NCBI GenBank assembly: GCA_964635545.1
Contig: CAZWOA010000004.1
Span: 1-64,000, forward strand
Direction of reading: 5' to 3'
Source of the DNA: JAGPIS01 sp964635545
GTDB lineage: Bacteria; Bacteroidota; Bacteroidia; Bacteroidales; Marinilabiliaceae
DNA length: 64,000 nt
Numbering within the stretch: the stretch's first letter is position 1; every line of letters starts with the position of its first letter. Shown here piece by piece: positions 35,587-43,457 of the stretch. A model generated the notes under the pieces. That model searched no databases, was not told where the DNA came from, and saw only the letters and a list, made by a program, of their open reading frames with translations. Made by a program: the position numbers and the translations under genes.

Positions 35587-36837
35587 ATGGATATTCAGCT
35601 CATCAAACAACGATTCGGAATAATTGGTAATTCAGAACATCTGAACCGTGCCATTGATATTGCTGTTCAGGTGGCTCCCACCGACCTCTCGGTGCTTATC
35701 ACCGGCGAGAGTGGTACAGGTAAAGAGTCGTTTCCGCAGATAATTCACCAGTTCAGCACACGCAAACATGGCACCTACATAGCGGTTAACTGCGGTGCGA
35801 TACCTGAAGGAACCATCGATTCAGAGCTTTTTGGCCATGAGAAAGGCGCTTTTACAGGTGCCCTTGCCGACCGCAAAGGATATTTTGAAGAGGCCAATAA
35901 GGGAACCATCTTCCTAGATGAGATTGGCGAACTGCCATTATCAACCCAGGTTAGATTGCTAAGGGTGCTCGAAGCGGGTGAATTTATGAAAGTTGGCTCA
36001 TCTAAAGTATTGAAAACCAACGTAAGAGTGGTGGCTGCAACCAATGTAAATCTTGAAAAAGCAATAGCTGAAGGCAAATTCAGGGAAGACCTGTTTTACA
36101 GATTAAATAGTGTGCCAATAAAAATTCCGCCACTGCGCAACAGAACTGAAGATATATATCTGCTATTCAGGAAGTTTGCCAATGATTTTGCTGATAAATA
36201 CCGTATGCCGGCAGTAAAACTTACCGATGATGCAAAGCAACTGCTTATGCGTTACCGATGGCCTGGCAACATACGTCAACTGAAAAATATTACCGAACAG
36301 ATATCGGTAATAGAGCAAAACAGGGAGATTAATGCTGAAGCGTTACAACCCTACATACCATTTACCGAAGGGGCATCATTGCCGGCCGTTATTGCAGGCG
36401 GACATGGTGCGATAGACCAGGGCACGTTCAACTCCGAGAGAGAGATACTTTACAAGGTACTCTTCGACATGAAGAAGGATATGAACGACCTTAAATCGTT
36501 GGTGCTTGAGATGATACAAGAGGGTGGCACACACGGAATAAGCCATGAACATGAGCAGATAATACAGAACCTGTACCAAACTGCTGCAGGCGACATAGTG
36601 CATACCAGCAAGCCTGCTCCCACACAACAGTTTGTAACGCCGGCGCAACCGACTCACCACATCGAAGATATGGATGAGTTTGTTGAAGAGTCGTACTCGC
36701 TGGCCGATAAAGAGCGTGAAATGATTGAAAAAGCACTTGAGAAATATAGCGGCAAAAGAAAACTTGCAGCCCAGGAGCTCGGCATCTCCGAGAGGACGCT
36801 CTACAGAAAAATCAAAGAGTTTGAACTTGATATTTGA
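35587..36837 (+). CDS. Sigma-54-dependent transcriptional activator without a receiver domain
   Basis: The 416-aa protein is an AAA+ enhancer-binding protein. The AAA+ domain begins almost at the N-terminus: Walker A GESGTGKES, the sigma-54 contact loop HEKGAFTGA, Walker B TIFLDEIGELP, the Arg-finger region FREDLFYRL and RWPGNIRQLKN. A poorly conserved linker precedes a Fis-type helix-turn-helix at the C-terminus (KLAAQELGISERTLYRKIKE). There is no sensory domain, so control must come from expression or a partner. It heads a run with lptE, an unknown gene and secG that I recall as a recurring Bacteroidales order, suggesting an envelope-related role. Confidence 0.92.
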   Translation: MDIQLIKQRFGIIGNSEHLNRAIDIAVQVAPTDLSVLITGESGTGKESFPQIIHQFSTRKHGTYIAVNCGAIPEGTIDSELFGHEKGAFTGALADRKGYFEEANKGTIFLDEIGELPLSTQVRLLRVLEAGEFMKVGSSKVLKTNVRVVAATNVNLEKAIAEGKFREDLFYRLNSVPIKIPPLRNRTEDIYLLFRKFANDFADKYRMPAVKLTDDAKQLLMRYRWPGNIRQLKNITEQISVIEQNREINAEALQPYIPFTEGASLPAVIAGGHGAIDQGTFNSEREILYKVLFDMKKDMNDLKSLVLEMIQEGGTHGISHEHEQIIQNLYQTAAGDIVHTSKPAPTQQFVTPAQPTHHIEDMDEFVEESYSLADKEREMIEKALEKYSGKRKLAAQELGISERTLYRKIKEFELDI

Positions 36838-36847
36838 TAAGAAACAT

Positions 36848-37363
36848 ATGCATATCAGAAATAAAATATTGTTTTCGGCACTAACATTATTGGTGTTTGT
36901 ACTGGCAAGTTGCTCAATAAGAGTTACAATGAGTGGCGCATCAATCCCCGATAACCTCAGAACATTTTCGGTGCAGTATATTGTGAACCGTGCCCCTCTG
37001 ATTAATCCTACTTTGAGCCAGAATTTAACAGAAGGCTTGAAGGATAGGATTATGAATGAATCACGCCTAAGTATGTCACGCGATATGGGCGATGTTGATT
37101 TTTCGGGTGAGATAACCGGCTACGACACCCGCCCTATGGCCATAAAGGCTGATGCGGTATCGGCCGAGACACGCCTTACCGTAACAGTAAAAATAAGGTG
37201 CCGCAACTTCAAAGACCCTAAGAAAAATTGGGAGACCACATTCTCAGCCTATCAGGATTTTCCTTCGGAGCGAAACCTGACCGAGGTGGAAGATGAGCTA
37301 ACTAAAGTAATAATTGAACAGATAACAGAAAATGTTTTCAACAAGGCATTTGCCGACTGGTAA
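36848..37363 (+). CDS. lptE: LptE-family LPS-assembly lipoprotein
   Basis: The 171-aa protein has a lipoprotein signal (FVLASC, Cys near residue 20) and a beta-rich body with IPDNLRTFSVQYIVNRAPLI, an internal 'VDFSGEITGYDTRP' strand and a C-terminal helix (VIIEQITENVFNKAFADW). This matches the Bacteroidota LptE family, the lipoprotein that plugs LptD in the outer membrane. ATG 36848 is chosen because it starts the signal peptide, 10 bp after the activator stop. The gene is 3 bp from the next one, so they are co-transcribed. Confidence 0.85.
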   Translation: MHIRNKILFSALTLLVFVLASCSIRVTMSGASIPDNLRTFSVQYIVNRAPLINPTLSQNLTEGLKDRIMNESRLSMSRDMGDVDFSGEITGYDTRPMAIKADAVSAETRLTVTVKIRCRNFKDPKKNWETTFSAYQDFPSERNLTEVEDELTKVIIEQITENVFNKAFADW

Positions 37364-37366
37364 TTA

Positions 37367-38290
37367 ATGAATAAGCAGCAGTTTTATAACCTTATAGAAA
37401 ATCCTCATAAGCTAAACGAGGATACACTCAAACCTCTAAATGAGATTATTGAGCAGTACCCATTTTTTCAAACCGCTAGGATGTTGCTAATTAAAAACCT
37501 GCACAATCTTGAGCATATAAAATTCAATAGCGAACTAAAAACCTGTGCCGCCCATATCGCTAGTCGCACGAGCCTCTATAACCTGGTGTATAACCATAAG
37601 CAAACTAAGGAGGGTGAAGAGGGCGAAGAGGGTGAAAAAGTTGAAGAGGTTAAAGAGGTTGAAGAGGTTAAAGAGGTTGAAGTTGCTGTAATTGAGGTAG
37701 CTAAGAGTGTTATTACTGATGAAGTGCCAAAGGCAGCGCCATCAAAAGTAGTTGATTACTTTGATGTTAGTGATGATTTGGAGCCATTTATTAAGCCCCA
37801 GGCAATAGAGACAGCCGTTGAGCCCGAGGTTTTACCGGTGGCCGATTTGCTTGAGTATGACACTATTTCCATCACCACATCATATTCGCTCGAGGCCGAA
37901 ATGCCCGACATCGATCTCTCGGATGAGAGCAATTACTCATTCTCAGATTGGCTAAATCATATGCGACATCGTAAATTAGAGAGTAATAATGACCCAAAAG
38001 GCAAAAAAACTTTGGAAAGCAGCCTCATTGATAATTTCTTAAGCCAGGATACGTTCCGTATAGTGCCTAAACAGCCCGAAACATCAGGAAAAATAGAGGA
38101 TAAGGTAAAGGAGAGTGTATCGGAAAATGAGGATCTGTTAACCGAAACATTGGCATCAATATATATCAAACAGAAACATTTTCAGAAAGCAATCAACATA
38201 TTTGAGAAGTTACGTTTGAAATATCCCGAAAAAAATACTTACTTTGCAAGTCGAATTACCGAAATAGAAAAAATGTCAAATACTCAATAA
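37367..38290 (+). CDS. Conserved Bacteroidales protein with acidic low-complexity linker
   Basis: The 307-aa product is soluble. The N-terminal 80 residues form an alpha-helical unit (INEIIEQYPFFQTARMLLIKN type). There follows a variable Glu/Val/Lys-rich linker (residues 84-110, from an 18-bp tandem repeat) and a C-terminal helical pair (LASIYIKQKHFQKAINIFEKL, LKYPEKNTYFASRI) that looks like a single TPR. No function is known. It lies between lptE and secG, so a role in envelope or secretion is plausible from context only. Confidence 0.65.
   Translation: MNKQQFYNLIENPHKLNEDTLKPLNEIIEQYPFFQTARMLLIKNLHNLEHIKFNSELKTCAAHIASRTSLYNLVYNHKQTKEGEEGEEGEKVEEVKEVEEVKEVEVAVIEVAKSVITDEVPKAAPSKVVDYFDVSDDLEPFIKPQAIETAVEPEVLPVADLLEYDTISITTSYSLEAEMPDIDLSDESNYSFSDWLNHMRHRKLESNNDPKGKKTLESSLIDNFLSQDTFRIVPKQPETSGKIEDKVKESVSENEDLLTETLASIYIKQKHFQKAINIFEKLRLKYPEKNTYFASRITEIEKMSNTQ
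37640..37684 (+). repeat. 18-bp in-frame tandem repeat
   Basis: GTTGAAGAGGTTAAAGAG occurs twice exactly (37640-37657 and 37658-37675), followed by a partial copy. It encodes the VEEVKE repeat of the linker and could vary by slippage without a frameshift. Confidence 0.8.
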
Positions 38291-38300
38291 AAAATCAACT

Positions 38301-38645
38301 ATGTATTCAATTGTATCGATTTTAGTGATGTTGGTTAGCATACTTCTGGTACTGATAGTTTTGGTTCAGAACTCAAAAGGTGGAGGACTTGCCTCTAACT
38401 TTGCAGGATCAAACCAAATTATGGGCGTTCGCAAAACCACCGATTTCCTTGAAAAAGCAACATGGACTCTTTCAGGTATCCTGCTTGTTCTTTCATTTGT
38501 ATCGGTAATGGTACTGCCACGCGAAACTATGGGTATTCACTCTGAGCTTGATGAGAAAGTGAAAAACATTCAGCTTCCTCAGCAGCAGATGCCGGCATTC
38601 CCTGCTCCCGACGCCGGCGAGCAACCAAATGGTGATGCCGAATAA
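38301..38645 (+). CDS. secG: Preprotein translocase subunit SecG
   Basis: The 114-aa inner-membrane protein has two transmembrane helices (residues 3-22 and 51-71) joined by a loop with the SecG hallmark LVQNSKGGGLASNFAGSNQI. The C-terminal tail is Pro/Gln-rich. It aids SecYEG-driven export. It ends the lptE-unknown-secG run and is followed by a terminator. Confidence 0.92.
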   Translation: MYSIVSILVMLVSILLVLIVLVQNSKGGGLASNFAGSNQIMGVRKTTDFLEKATWTLSGILLVLSFVSVMVLPRETMGIHSELDEKVKNIQLPQQQMPAFPAPDAGEQPNGDAE

Positions 38646-38667
38646 GAACCAATAGCAGAAAATATTT

Positions 38668-38700
38668 AAAGCCGGAATGATACTTTCACTCCGGCTTTTC
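38668..38700 (+). terminator. Terminator after secG
   Basis: AAAGCCGGA (38668-38676) pairs with TCCGGCTTT (38690-38698), followed by T-rich sequence. Confidence 0.85.
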
Positions 38701-38722
38701 TGTTTTCATACACTGCCCGGCA

Positions 38723-38836
38723 TGACAAAAAGTCAATCACAAAGTGTCATTTTAACCCTAAAGAGTGGAAATAGTGCTAAAATGTCAGTAAATTATGCCA
38801 GTTTATTCGTTTAATGCCAATGGCACACTTTATGGA
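38723..38836 (+). promoter_or_regulatory. groESL control region with TGTCA/TGCCA motifs and a sigma-54-like promoter
   Basis: TGACA (38723) and TGTCA (38745) form an inverted pair. Further TGTCA (38783), TGCCA (38796) and TGCCA (38815) follow, the last making TGCCAATGGCA with 38821-38825. TGGCAC at 38821 is a perfect -24-type element, but the -12 side reads ATGGA instead of TTGCA (GG-N10-GG). Only half of a CIRCE site is seen (AGTGCTAA near 38773). A start about 38847 would fit groES at 38892. Confidence 0.4.
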
Positions 38837-38891
38837 ATAATTATATCTGAATAAAAAACAACAATGTTTAACCAATAAAAAATTTAATAAC

Positions 38892-39170
38892 ATGTCAGAT
38901 CTTAAAGGAAAAATTCTTGCAGGCAAACTGTTAGTTAAGCCTATTGCTGCAGAGACAAAGACATCAAGCGGAATCATCATCCCCGATTCGGCAAAGGAGA
39001 AACCTCTTCAAGGCACAACCGTGCTTGTAGGTGCCGCCAAAAAGGATGAGCCTATGGAGGTAAAAGTTGGTGATGTGGTTCTTTATGGTAAATATGCGGG
39101 AACCGAACTGACTATTGATGGTGAAGAGTATCTTCTTATTTCACAAAATGATGTTCTATACATCGCTTAA
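38892..39170 (+). CDS. groES: Co-chaperonin GroES
   Basis: The 92-aa protein caps the GroEL chamber. It has GKLLVKPIAAETKTSSGIII, the mobile loop, the roof segment, and the C-terminal VLYGKYAGTELTIDGEEYL with LISQNDVLYI. The spacing to groEL is 37 bp, an operon. The N-terminus is a few residues shorter than most. Confidence 0.96.
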   Translation: MSDLKGKILAGKLLVKPIAAETKTSSGIIIPDSAKEKPLQGTTVLVGAAKKDEPMEVKVGDVVLYGKYAGTELTIDGEEYLLISQNDVLYIA

Positions 39171-39207
39171 TTAACTGTTAAGTAAAAAATAAAATACTAT
39201 TATAATC

Positions 39208-40839
39208 ATGGCAAAAGAGATTAAATTTGATATAGAGGCCCGCGAACTGCTAAAAAGCGGTGTTGACCAGCTGGCCAATGCAGTGAAAGTAACACTAGGT
39301 CCCAAAGGTCGTAATGTGGTGATTGACAAGAAATTCGGAGCACCACAAATAACCAAGGACGGTGTAACAGTGGCCAAAGAAGTTGAGCTTACCGACCCAT
39401 TCGAAAACATGGGTGCACAAATGGTGAAAGAGGTATCGGCCAAAACCGGTGAAGACGCAGGTGACGGTACTACCACAGCTACCGTGCTGGCGCAGGCTAT
39501 CATCAACGTAGGACTTAAAAACGTAACTGCAGGTGCCAACCCAATGGATCTTAAGCGCGGTATCGATATCGCTGTTGAGAAAGTTGTAGATAGCATTAAA
39601 AGCCAGGCAAAATCTGTTGGTGACAACCACGATAAAATTGAGCAGGTAGGTACAATTTCAGCCAATAACGACAGCAAAATCGGTCAACTCATTGCCGAAG
39701 CTATGAAAAAAGTTGGTAAAGAGGGAGTTATAACCGTTGAGGAAGCTAAAGGAACCGAAACAACCGTGGAAGTTGTAGAAGGTATGCAGTTCGACCGCGG
39801 ATATATCTCACCATATTTCGTTACCAACACCGAAAAAATGGAGGCTGAACTTGACCATCCGCTAATTCTTATTCACGACAAGAAGATATCTACAATGAAA
39901 GATATGCTTCCTGTGCTCGAAGCTGCTGCACAAAGTGGCCGCCCACTGCTTATTATTGCCGAAGATATTGATGGTGAAGCTCTTGCAACCCTTGTAGTAA
40001 ACCGTTTGAGAGGTTCTCTTAAAGTGGCTGCCGTTAAAGCTCCCGGCTTTGGCGACCGTCGTAAAGAGATGCTTCAGGATATTGCAATCCTTACCAATGG
40101 TACAGTAATATCAGAAGAGACAGGACTTAAACTTGAGCAGGCTACCCTTGATATGCTTGGTCAGGCCGAAAAAGTTACCATCGACAAGGAGAATACAACC
40201 ATCGTTGGCGGAACAGGTTCTAAAGAGGACATAGCATCGCGCACAGCACAAATAAAGGCTCAGATAGCAAATACCACATCCGATTACGACCGTGAGAAAC
40301 TTCAGGAGCGTCTTGCAAAACTTGCAGGCGGTGTTGCAGTTCTTTACGTGGGTGCTACTACCGAAATTGAGATGAAAGAGAAGAAAGACCGTGTTGATGA
40401 CGCACTTAGCGCAACCCGTGCTGCCGTAGAAGAGGGTATCGTTCCCGGTGGTGGCGTGGCTTACATTCGTGCTATCGAGTCACTCGAAGGCCTTAAAGGT
40501 GCCAACGATGACGAGACAACCGGTATCGAAATAGTGAAACGTGCCATTGAAGAGCCGCTACGCCAAATAGTACATAACGGTGGTAAAGAGGGTGCCGTTA
40601 TCGTGCAAAAAGTAAAAGAAGGAAAAGGCGACTTTGGTTACAACGCCCGTGCCGATAAGTTTGAGAACCTATTCGAAAGCGGAGTTATCGACCCTGCCAA
40701 AGTGACACGCGTGGCACTTGAAAATGCAGCTTCTATCGCCGGCATGTTCCTGACTACCGAGTGTGTGCTTGCCGAGAAAAAAGAAGAGCAAGCTCCTGCA
40801 ATGCCTCAAGGCATGGGTGGAATGCCCGGTATGATGTAA
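39208..40839 (+). CDS. groEL: Chaperonin GroEL
   Basis: The 543-aa chaperonin is full length. Seen are KVTLGPKGRNVVIDK, the ATP-binding GDGTTTATVLAQAI, the apical domain, AAVEEGIVPGGG (the family signature) and the C-terminal GMGGMPGMM tail. It folds cytosolic proteins with GroES, encoded upstream. A terminator follows the stop. Confidence 0.98.
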   Translation: MAKEIKFDIEARELLKSGVDQLANAVKVTLGPKGRNVVIDKKFGAPQITKDGVTVAKEVELTDPFENMGAQMVKEVSAKTGEDAGDGTTTATVLAQAIINVGLKNVTAGANPMDLKRGIDIAVEKVVDSIKSQAKSVGDNHDKIEQVGTISANNDSKIGQLIAEAMKKVGKEGVITVEEAKGTETTVEVVEGMQFDRGYISPYFVTNTEKMEAELDHPLILIHDKKISTMKDMLPVLEAAAQSGRPLLIIAEDIDGEALATLVVNRLRGSLKVAAVKAPGFGDRRKEMLQDIAILTNGTVISEETGLKLEQATLDMLGQAEKVTIDKENTTIVGGTGSKEDIASRTAQIKAQIANTTSDYDREKLQERLAKLAGGVAVLYVGATTEIEMKEKKDRVDDALSATRAAVEEGIVPGGGVAYIRAIESLEGLKGANDDETTGIEIVKRAIEEPLRQIVHNGGKEGAVIVQKVKEGKGDFGYNARADKFENLFESGVIDPAKVTRVALENAASIAGMFLTTECVLAEKKEEQAPAMPQGMGGMPGMM

Positions 40840-40863
40840 TTAAACAACATCCATTTTAACATA

Positions 40864-40895
40864 AAAAGCTGTCCAATGATTGGGCAGCTTTTTTT
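40864..40895 (+). terminator. Terminator of groESL
   Basis: AAGCTGTCC (40866-40874) pairs with GGGCAGCTT (40882-40890), with one G-T wobble, followed by a run of T. Confidence 0.85.
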
Positions 40896-40930
40896 CGTTA
40901 ACAATTTTTCATGATTCAGGTGAAATAATC

Positions 40931-40960
40931 ATTGCTTATTGCCAATTCTTGTTAAATTTG
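40931..40960 (+). promoter_or_regulatory. Probable promoter of the nucleoside permease operon
   Basis: The -7 box TAAATTTG (40953-40960) matches TAnnTTTG; a partial -33 box ATTG is at 40931-40934, 18 bp away. Start codons upstream of 40960 are therefore unlikely. Confidence 0.5.
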
Positions 40961-40989
40961 TCATCTACATACAACAACATTCTCATACT

Positions 40990-42264
40990 ATGAACTTGAA
41001 ACAACGACTGATAACCATGAACTTCCTACAGTTTTTTGTGTGGGGAGCCTGGATGATGACTTTAGGCCACTATGGCTTTGTGGAAAAACAGTGGAACGGC
41101 GCCCAATTCGGATTGGTGTTCTCCACCATGGGTTTTGCATCGCTCATCATGCCTACCCTATTCGGTATTATTGCCGATAAATGGAAGGCAAATTACGTTT
41201 TCGGAATTCTACATATTCTTTTTGGTGCCACAATGCTCTTTTTGCCGCATATAGACTCAGCAATGACCTTCTTCTGGGTTTTACTGGTTGCAATGAGTTT
41301 CTACATGCCTACAATAGGCCTTAATAACTCGGTGAGTTTCAGAATCTTAAAGGCTGAGGGCAAAGATCCGGTAACCTACTTCCCTCCTATCAGGGTTTGG
41401 GGTACGGTAGGATTTATAGTTGCAATGTGGGTAACCAACTTCTTCACCAAAGATTGGGGATTAGGTCAAAGCATTAGTGTATCATTCTATATAGCTGCTG
41501 CTCTGGCATTTGTGCTTGGCATATTCACAATAATAGCATTGCCGGCAGTTAAATCGGAGAGGAAAGTGATTAAAAATCAAACTCTTATCCAAAAACTGGG
41601 CCTTGAAGCATTTGTACTGTTCAAACAGAAAAAAATGGTACTTTTCTTCATTTTCAGTCTACTATTGGGAGGTGCACTACAGCTCACCAATGCCTATGGC
41701 GACAGCTTTTTGCAGGATGCAGAAGTGTTTCCAAAAGGAAGTATCATCAATAACTTCTCTACTATCATTCTTTCTATTTCACAGATATCGGAAACACTGT
41801 TTATACTCGCCATACCATTCTTCATGAAACGATTTGGCATTAAGAAGGTTATGCTATTCAGCATGATTGCGTGGGTGTTGCGTTTCGGACTGTTTGGCAT
41901 TGCCGAGAATAACCTTATGGGCTTCGGGTTCATTATAGCATCATGCATTATTTACGGTATGGCATTCGATTTCTTCAATATTTCGGGAGCCCTTTTTGTA
42001 GAGCAGAATACCGACTCATCAATAGAGTCATCGGCACAAGGCCTATTTATGTTGATGACTAACGGCGTAGGTGCTGTATTGGGTAATATTATTGCCGGAC
42101 TTGTTATAGCCAAATGGTTTGAAAATCCAGCAACATTAGAAAAAGACTGGCCAGGAATATGGCTTGCGTTTGCTGCTTATGCACTTGTGGTAGCCGTTCT
42201 GTTTGCCATACTGTTTAAGTATAAGCATGAACCAAACCAGCCGAAAGTGGCAGAAAAATTATAA
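40990..42264 (+). CDS. Nucleoside:H+ symporter family MFS permease (NupG/XapB type)
   Basis: The 424-aa inner-membrane protein has 12 predicted helices. The N-terminus (LKQRLITMNFLQFFVWGAWMMTLG) and GLVFSTMGFASLIMPTLFGIIADKW match the nucleoside:H+ symporter family, as does the mid-protein FPPIRVWGTVGFIVAMW. It imports nucleosides. ATG 40990 follows the promoter; a start at 40939 would overlap it. The endonuclease/phosphatase-like lipoprotein starts 25 bp downstream, consistent with joint salvage of extracellular nucleic acid or sugar-phosphate products, but this is inference. Confidence 0.88.
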   Translation: MNLKQRLITMNFLQFFVWGAWMMTLGHYGFVEKQWNGAQFGLVFSTMGFASLIMPTLFGIIADKWKANYVFGILHILFGATMLFLPHIDSAMTFFWVLLVAMSFYMPTIGLNNSVSFRILKAEGKDPVTYFPPIRVWGTVGFIVAMWVTNFFTKDWGLGQSISVSFYIAAALAFVLGIFTIIALPAVKSERKVIKNQTLIQKLGLEAFVLFKQKKMVLFFIFSLLLGGALQLTNAYGDSFLQDAEVFPKGSIINNFSTIILSISQISETLFILAIPFFMKRFGIKKVMLFSMIAWVLRFGLFGIAENNLMGFGFIIASCIIYGMAFDFFNISGALFVEQNTDSSIESSAQGLFMLMTNGVGAVLGNIIAGLVIAKWFENPATLEKDWPGIWLAFAAYALVVAVLFAILFKYKHEPNQPKVAEKL

Positions 42265-42289
42265 CACTTCGAAATATAATACAAAAACA

Positions 42290-43150
42290 ATGAAACAAAT
42301 AATCCTGTTTTTGGCAGCAATTACCGTGTCGCTCACAGCTTGCACACACTCTGCCAATAATAGCACCGAAAAGCTTAATGTGATGTCGTTCAACATACGA
42401 TACGATAATCCTGATGATGCACCGAACAACTGGGATAACCGAAAAGAGTGGGTTGCCGATATGATTAATTTCTATTCGCCCGATGTTTTTGGGATGCAGG
42501 AAGTGCTTATAGGCCAACTTAACGATTTGCGCCAGCTACTGCCCGAATATGCAGTGATAGGCCGGGGCAGAGATGATGGCCGTGACGCAGGTGAATTTTC
42601 GCCTATTTTTTACAAAAAAGATAAATTTCAACTTGTTGAAGATAATACCTCATGGCTGTCGGAAACTCCCGAAGTACCCGGCTCTCTGGGCTGGGATGCT
42701 GCCTGTAACCGTGTGCTTACCAAGGGTGTGTTTAAATTTAAAGCATCAGGACGACAAATAACCATCTACAATACCCATTTCGACCATATGGGAGTCGTAG
42801 CCCGCAACGAAAGTGCGTTGATGGTGAAAGATGTGGTAAAACAGAGTTCGGAGCGCATGCCGGTGGTTGTGATGGGCGATTTCAATGCAGCACCAAGCGA
42901 TAATGTTTACCATCAACTAACCGAAGAATCGCCACTAACCGATGCCCGCCTGGCGGCAACAAAGAGCTATGGCCCTGAATGGACATTCCATGATTTTGGC
43001 AGACTGGCAGCCGAGGAGCGTGAGTATATCGACTACATTTTCGTTACCAGCAACCTGAAAGTAAATGAGTTCGTAAACTTTGCCGAGCAGCGTGCCGACC
43101 GTTTCCTTAGCGATCACAACCCCATATTTGCTGAGGTGGAATTCAAATAA
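42290..43150 (+). CDS. Endonuclease/exonuclease/phosphatase-family lipoprotein
   Basis: The 286-aa protein has a lipobox (VSLTAC) and an EEP fold with its metal site: MSFNIRYDNPDD, FGMQEV (catalytic Glu), NTHFDHMGV, VVVMGDFNAAPSD and FLSDHNPIFAEV (terminal Asp-His). The family includes DNases and phospho- or phospholipid diesterases; substrate cannot be fixed. It is exported and probably outer-membrane-tethered. It is the second gene of the operon with the nucleoside permease, so a nuclease/phosphodiesterase feeding that permease is plausible. Confidence 0.86.
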   Translation: MKQIILFLAAITVSLTACTHSANNSTEKLNVMSFNIRYDNPDDAPNNWDNRKEWVADMINFYSPDVFGMQEVLIGQLNDLRQLLPEYAVIGRGRDDGRDAGEFSPIFYKKDKFQLVEDNTSWLSETPEVPGSLGWDAACNRVLTKGVFKFKASGRQITIYNTHFDHMGVVARNESALMVKDVVKQSSERMPVVVMGDFNAAPSDNVYHQLTEESPLTDARLAATKSYGPEWTFHDFGRLAAEEREYIDYIFVTSNLKVNEFVNFAEQRADRFLSDHNPIFAEVEFK

Positions 43151-43167
43151 AATTTATTCAGAATACT

Positions 43168-43199
43168 AAAAACCCGGAACTGTTAGTTTCGGGTTTTTT
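43168..43199 (+). terminator. Terminator after the EEP lipoprotein gene
   Basis: AACCCG-AAC (from 43171) pairs with GTT-CGGGTT (to about 43195), followed by a T run. Confidence 0.8.
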
Positions 43200-43457
43200 A
43201 TAAAGTTATCAGGATCTACGCATAGTTCTTCATCATCTGCTTTGATAATTTTATGAAGTTTCCATTCTCTACTATTCAAGTCGTTTTAAAATATCTTTTG
43301 CCTTTTCAATCTCTTTCTGTTGATTTTAAAGCACACCCGATATCCCTTGGCATGGCCAATTTTCAATTTCCGGATGCCATTTTAAGTGAATCCCCGAATC
43401 TCTATTTTTCATAAAACAAAAATACGGGAATTCCTATAACAGTTGACTGAAATCGTA
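43200..43457 (-). pseudogene. Possible degraded short gene(s) in a 307-bp intergenic region
   Basis: Between the terminator and the aldolase stop no intact gene is found. On the minus strand a frame from ATG near 43410 gives MKNRDSGIHLKWHPEIENW and a stop after 28 codons. The same frame then reads NQQKEIEKAKDILKRLE and a stop, and another frame reads REWKLHKIIKADDEELCVDP. Such sensible pieces in broken frames suggest a decayed small gene; this is tentative. Confidence 0.3.

Noticed and set aside
38761..38790. CIRCE/HrcA operator upstream of groES
   Set aside because: Only one half-site (AGTGCTAA) is present; the inverted partner is absent.
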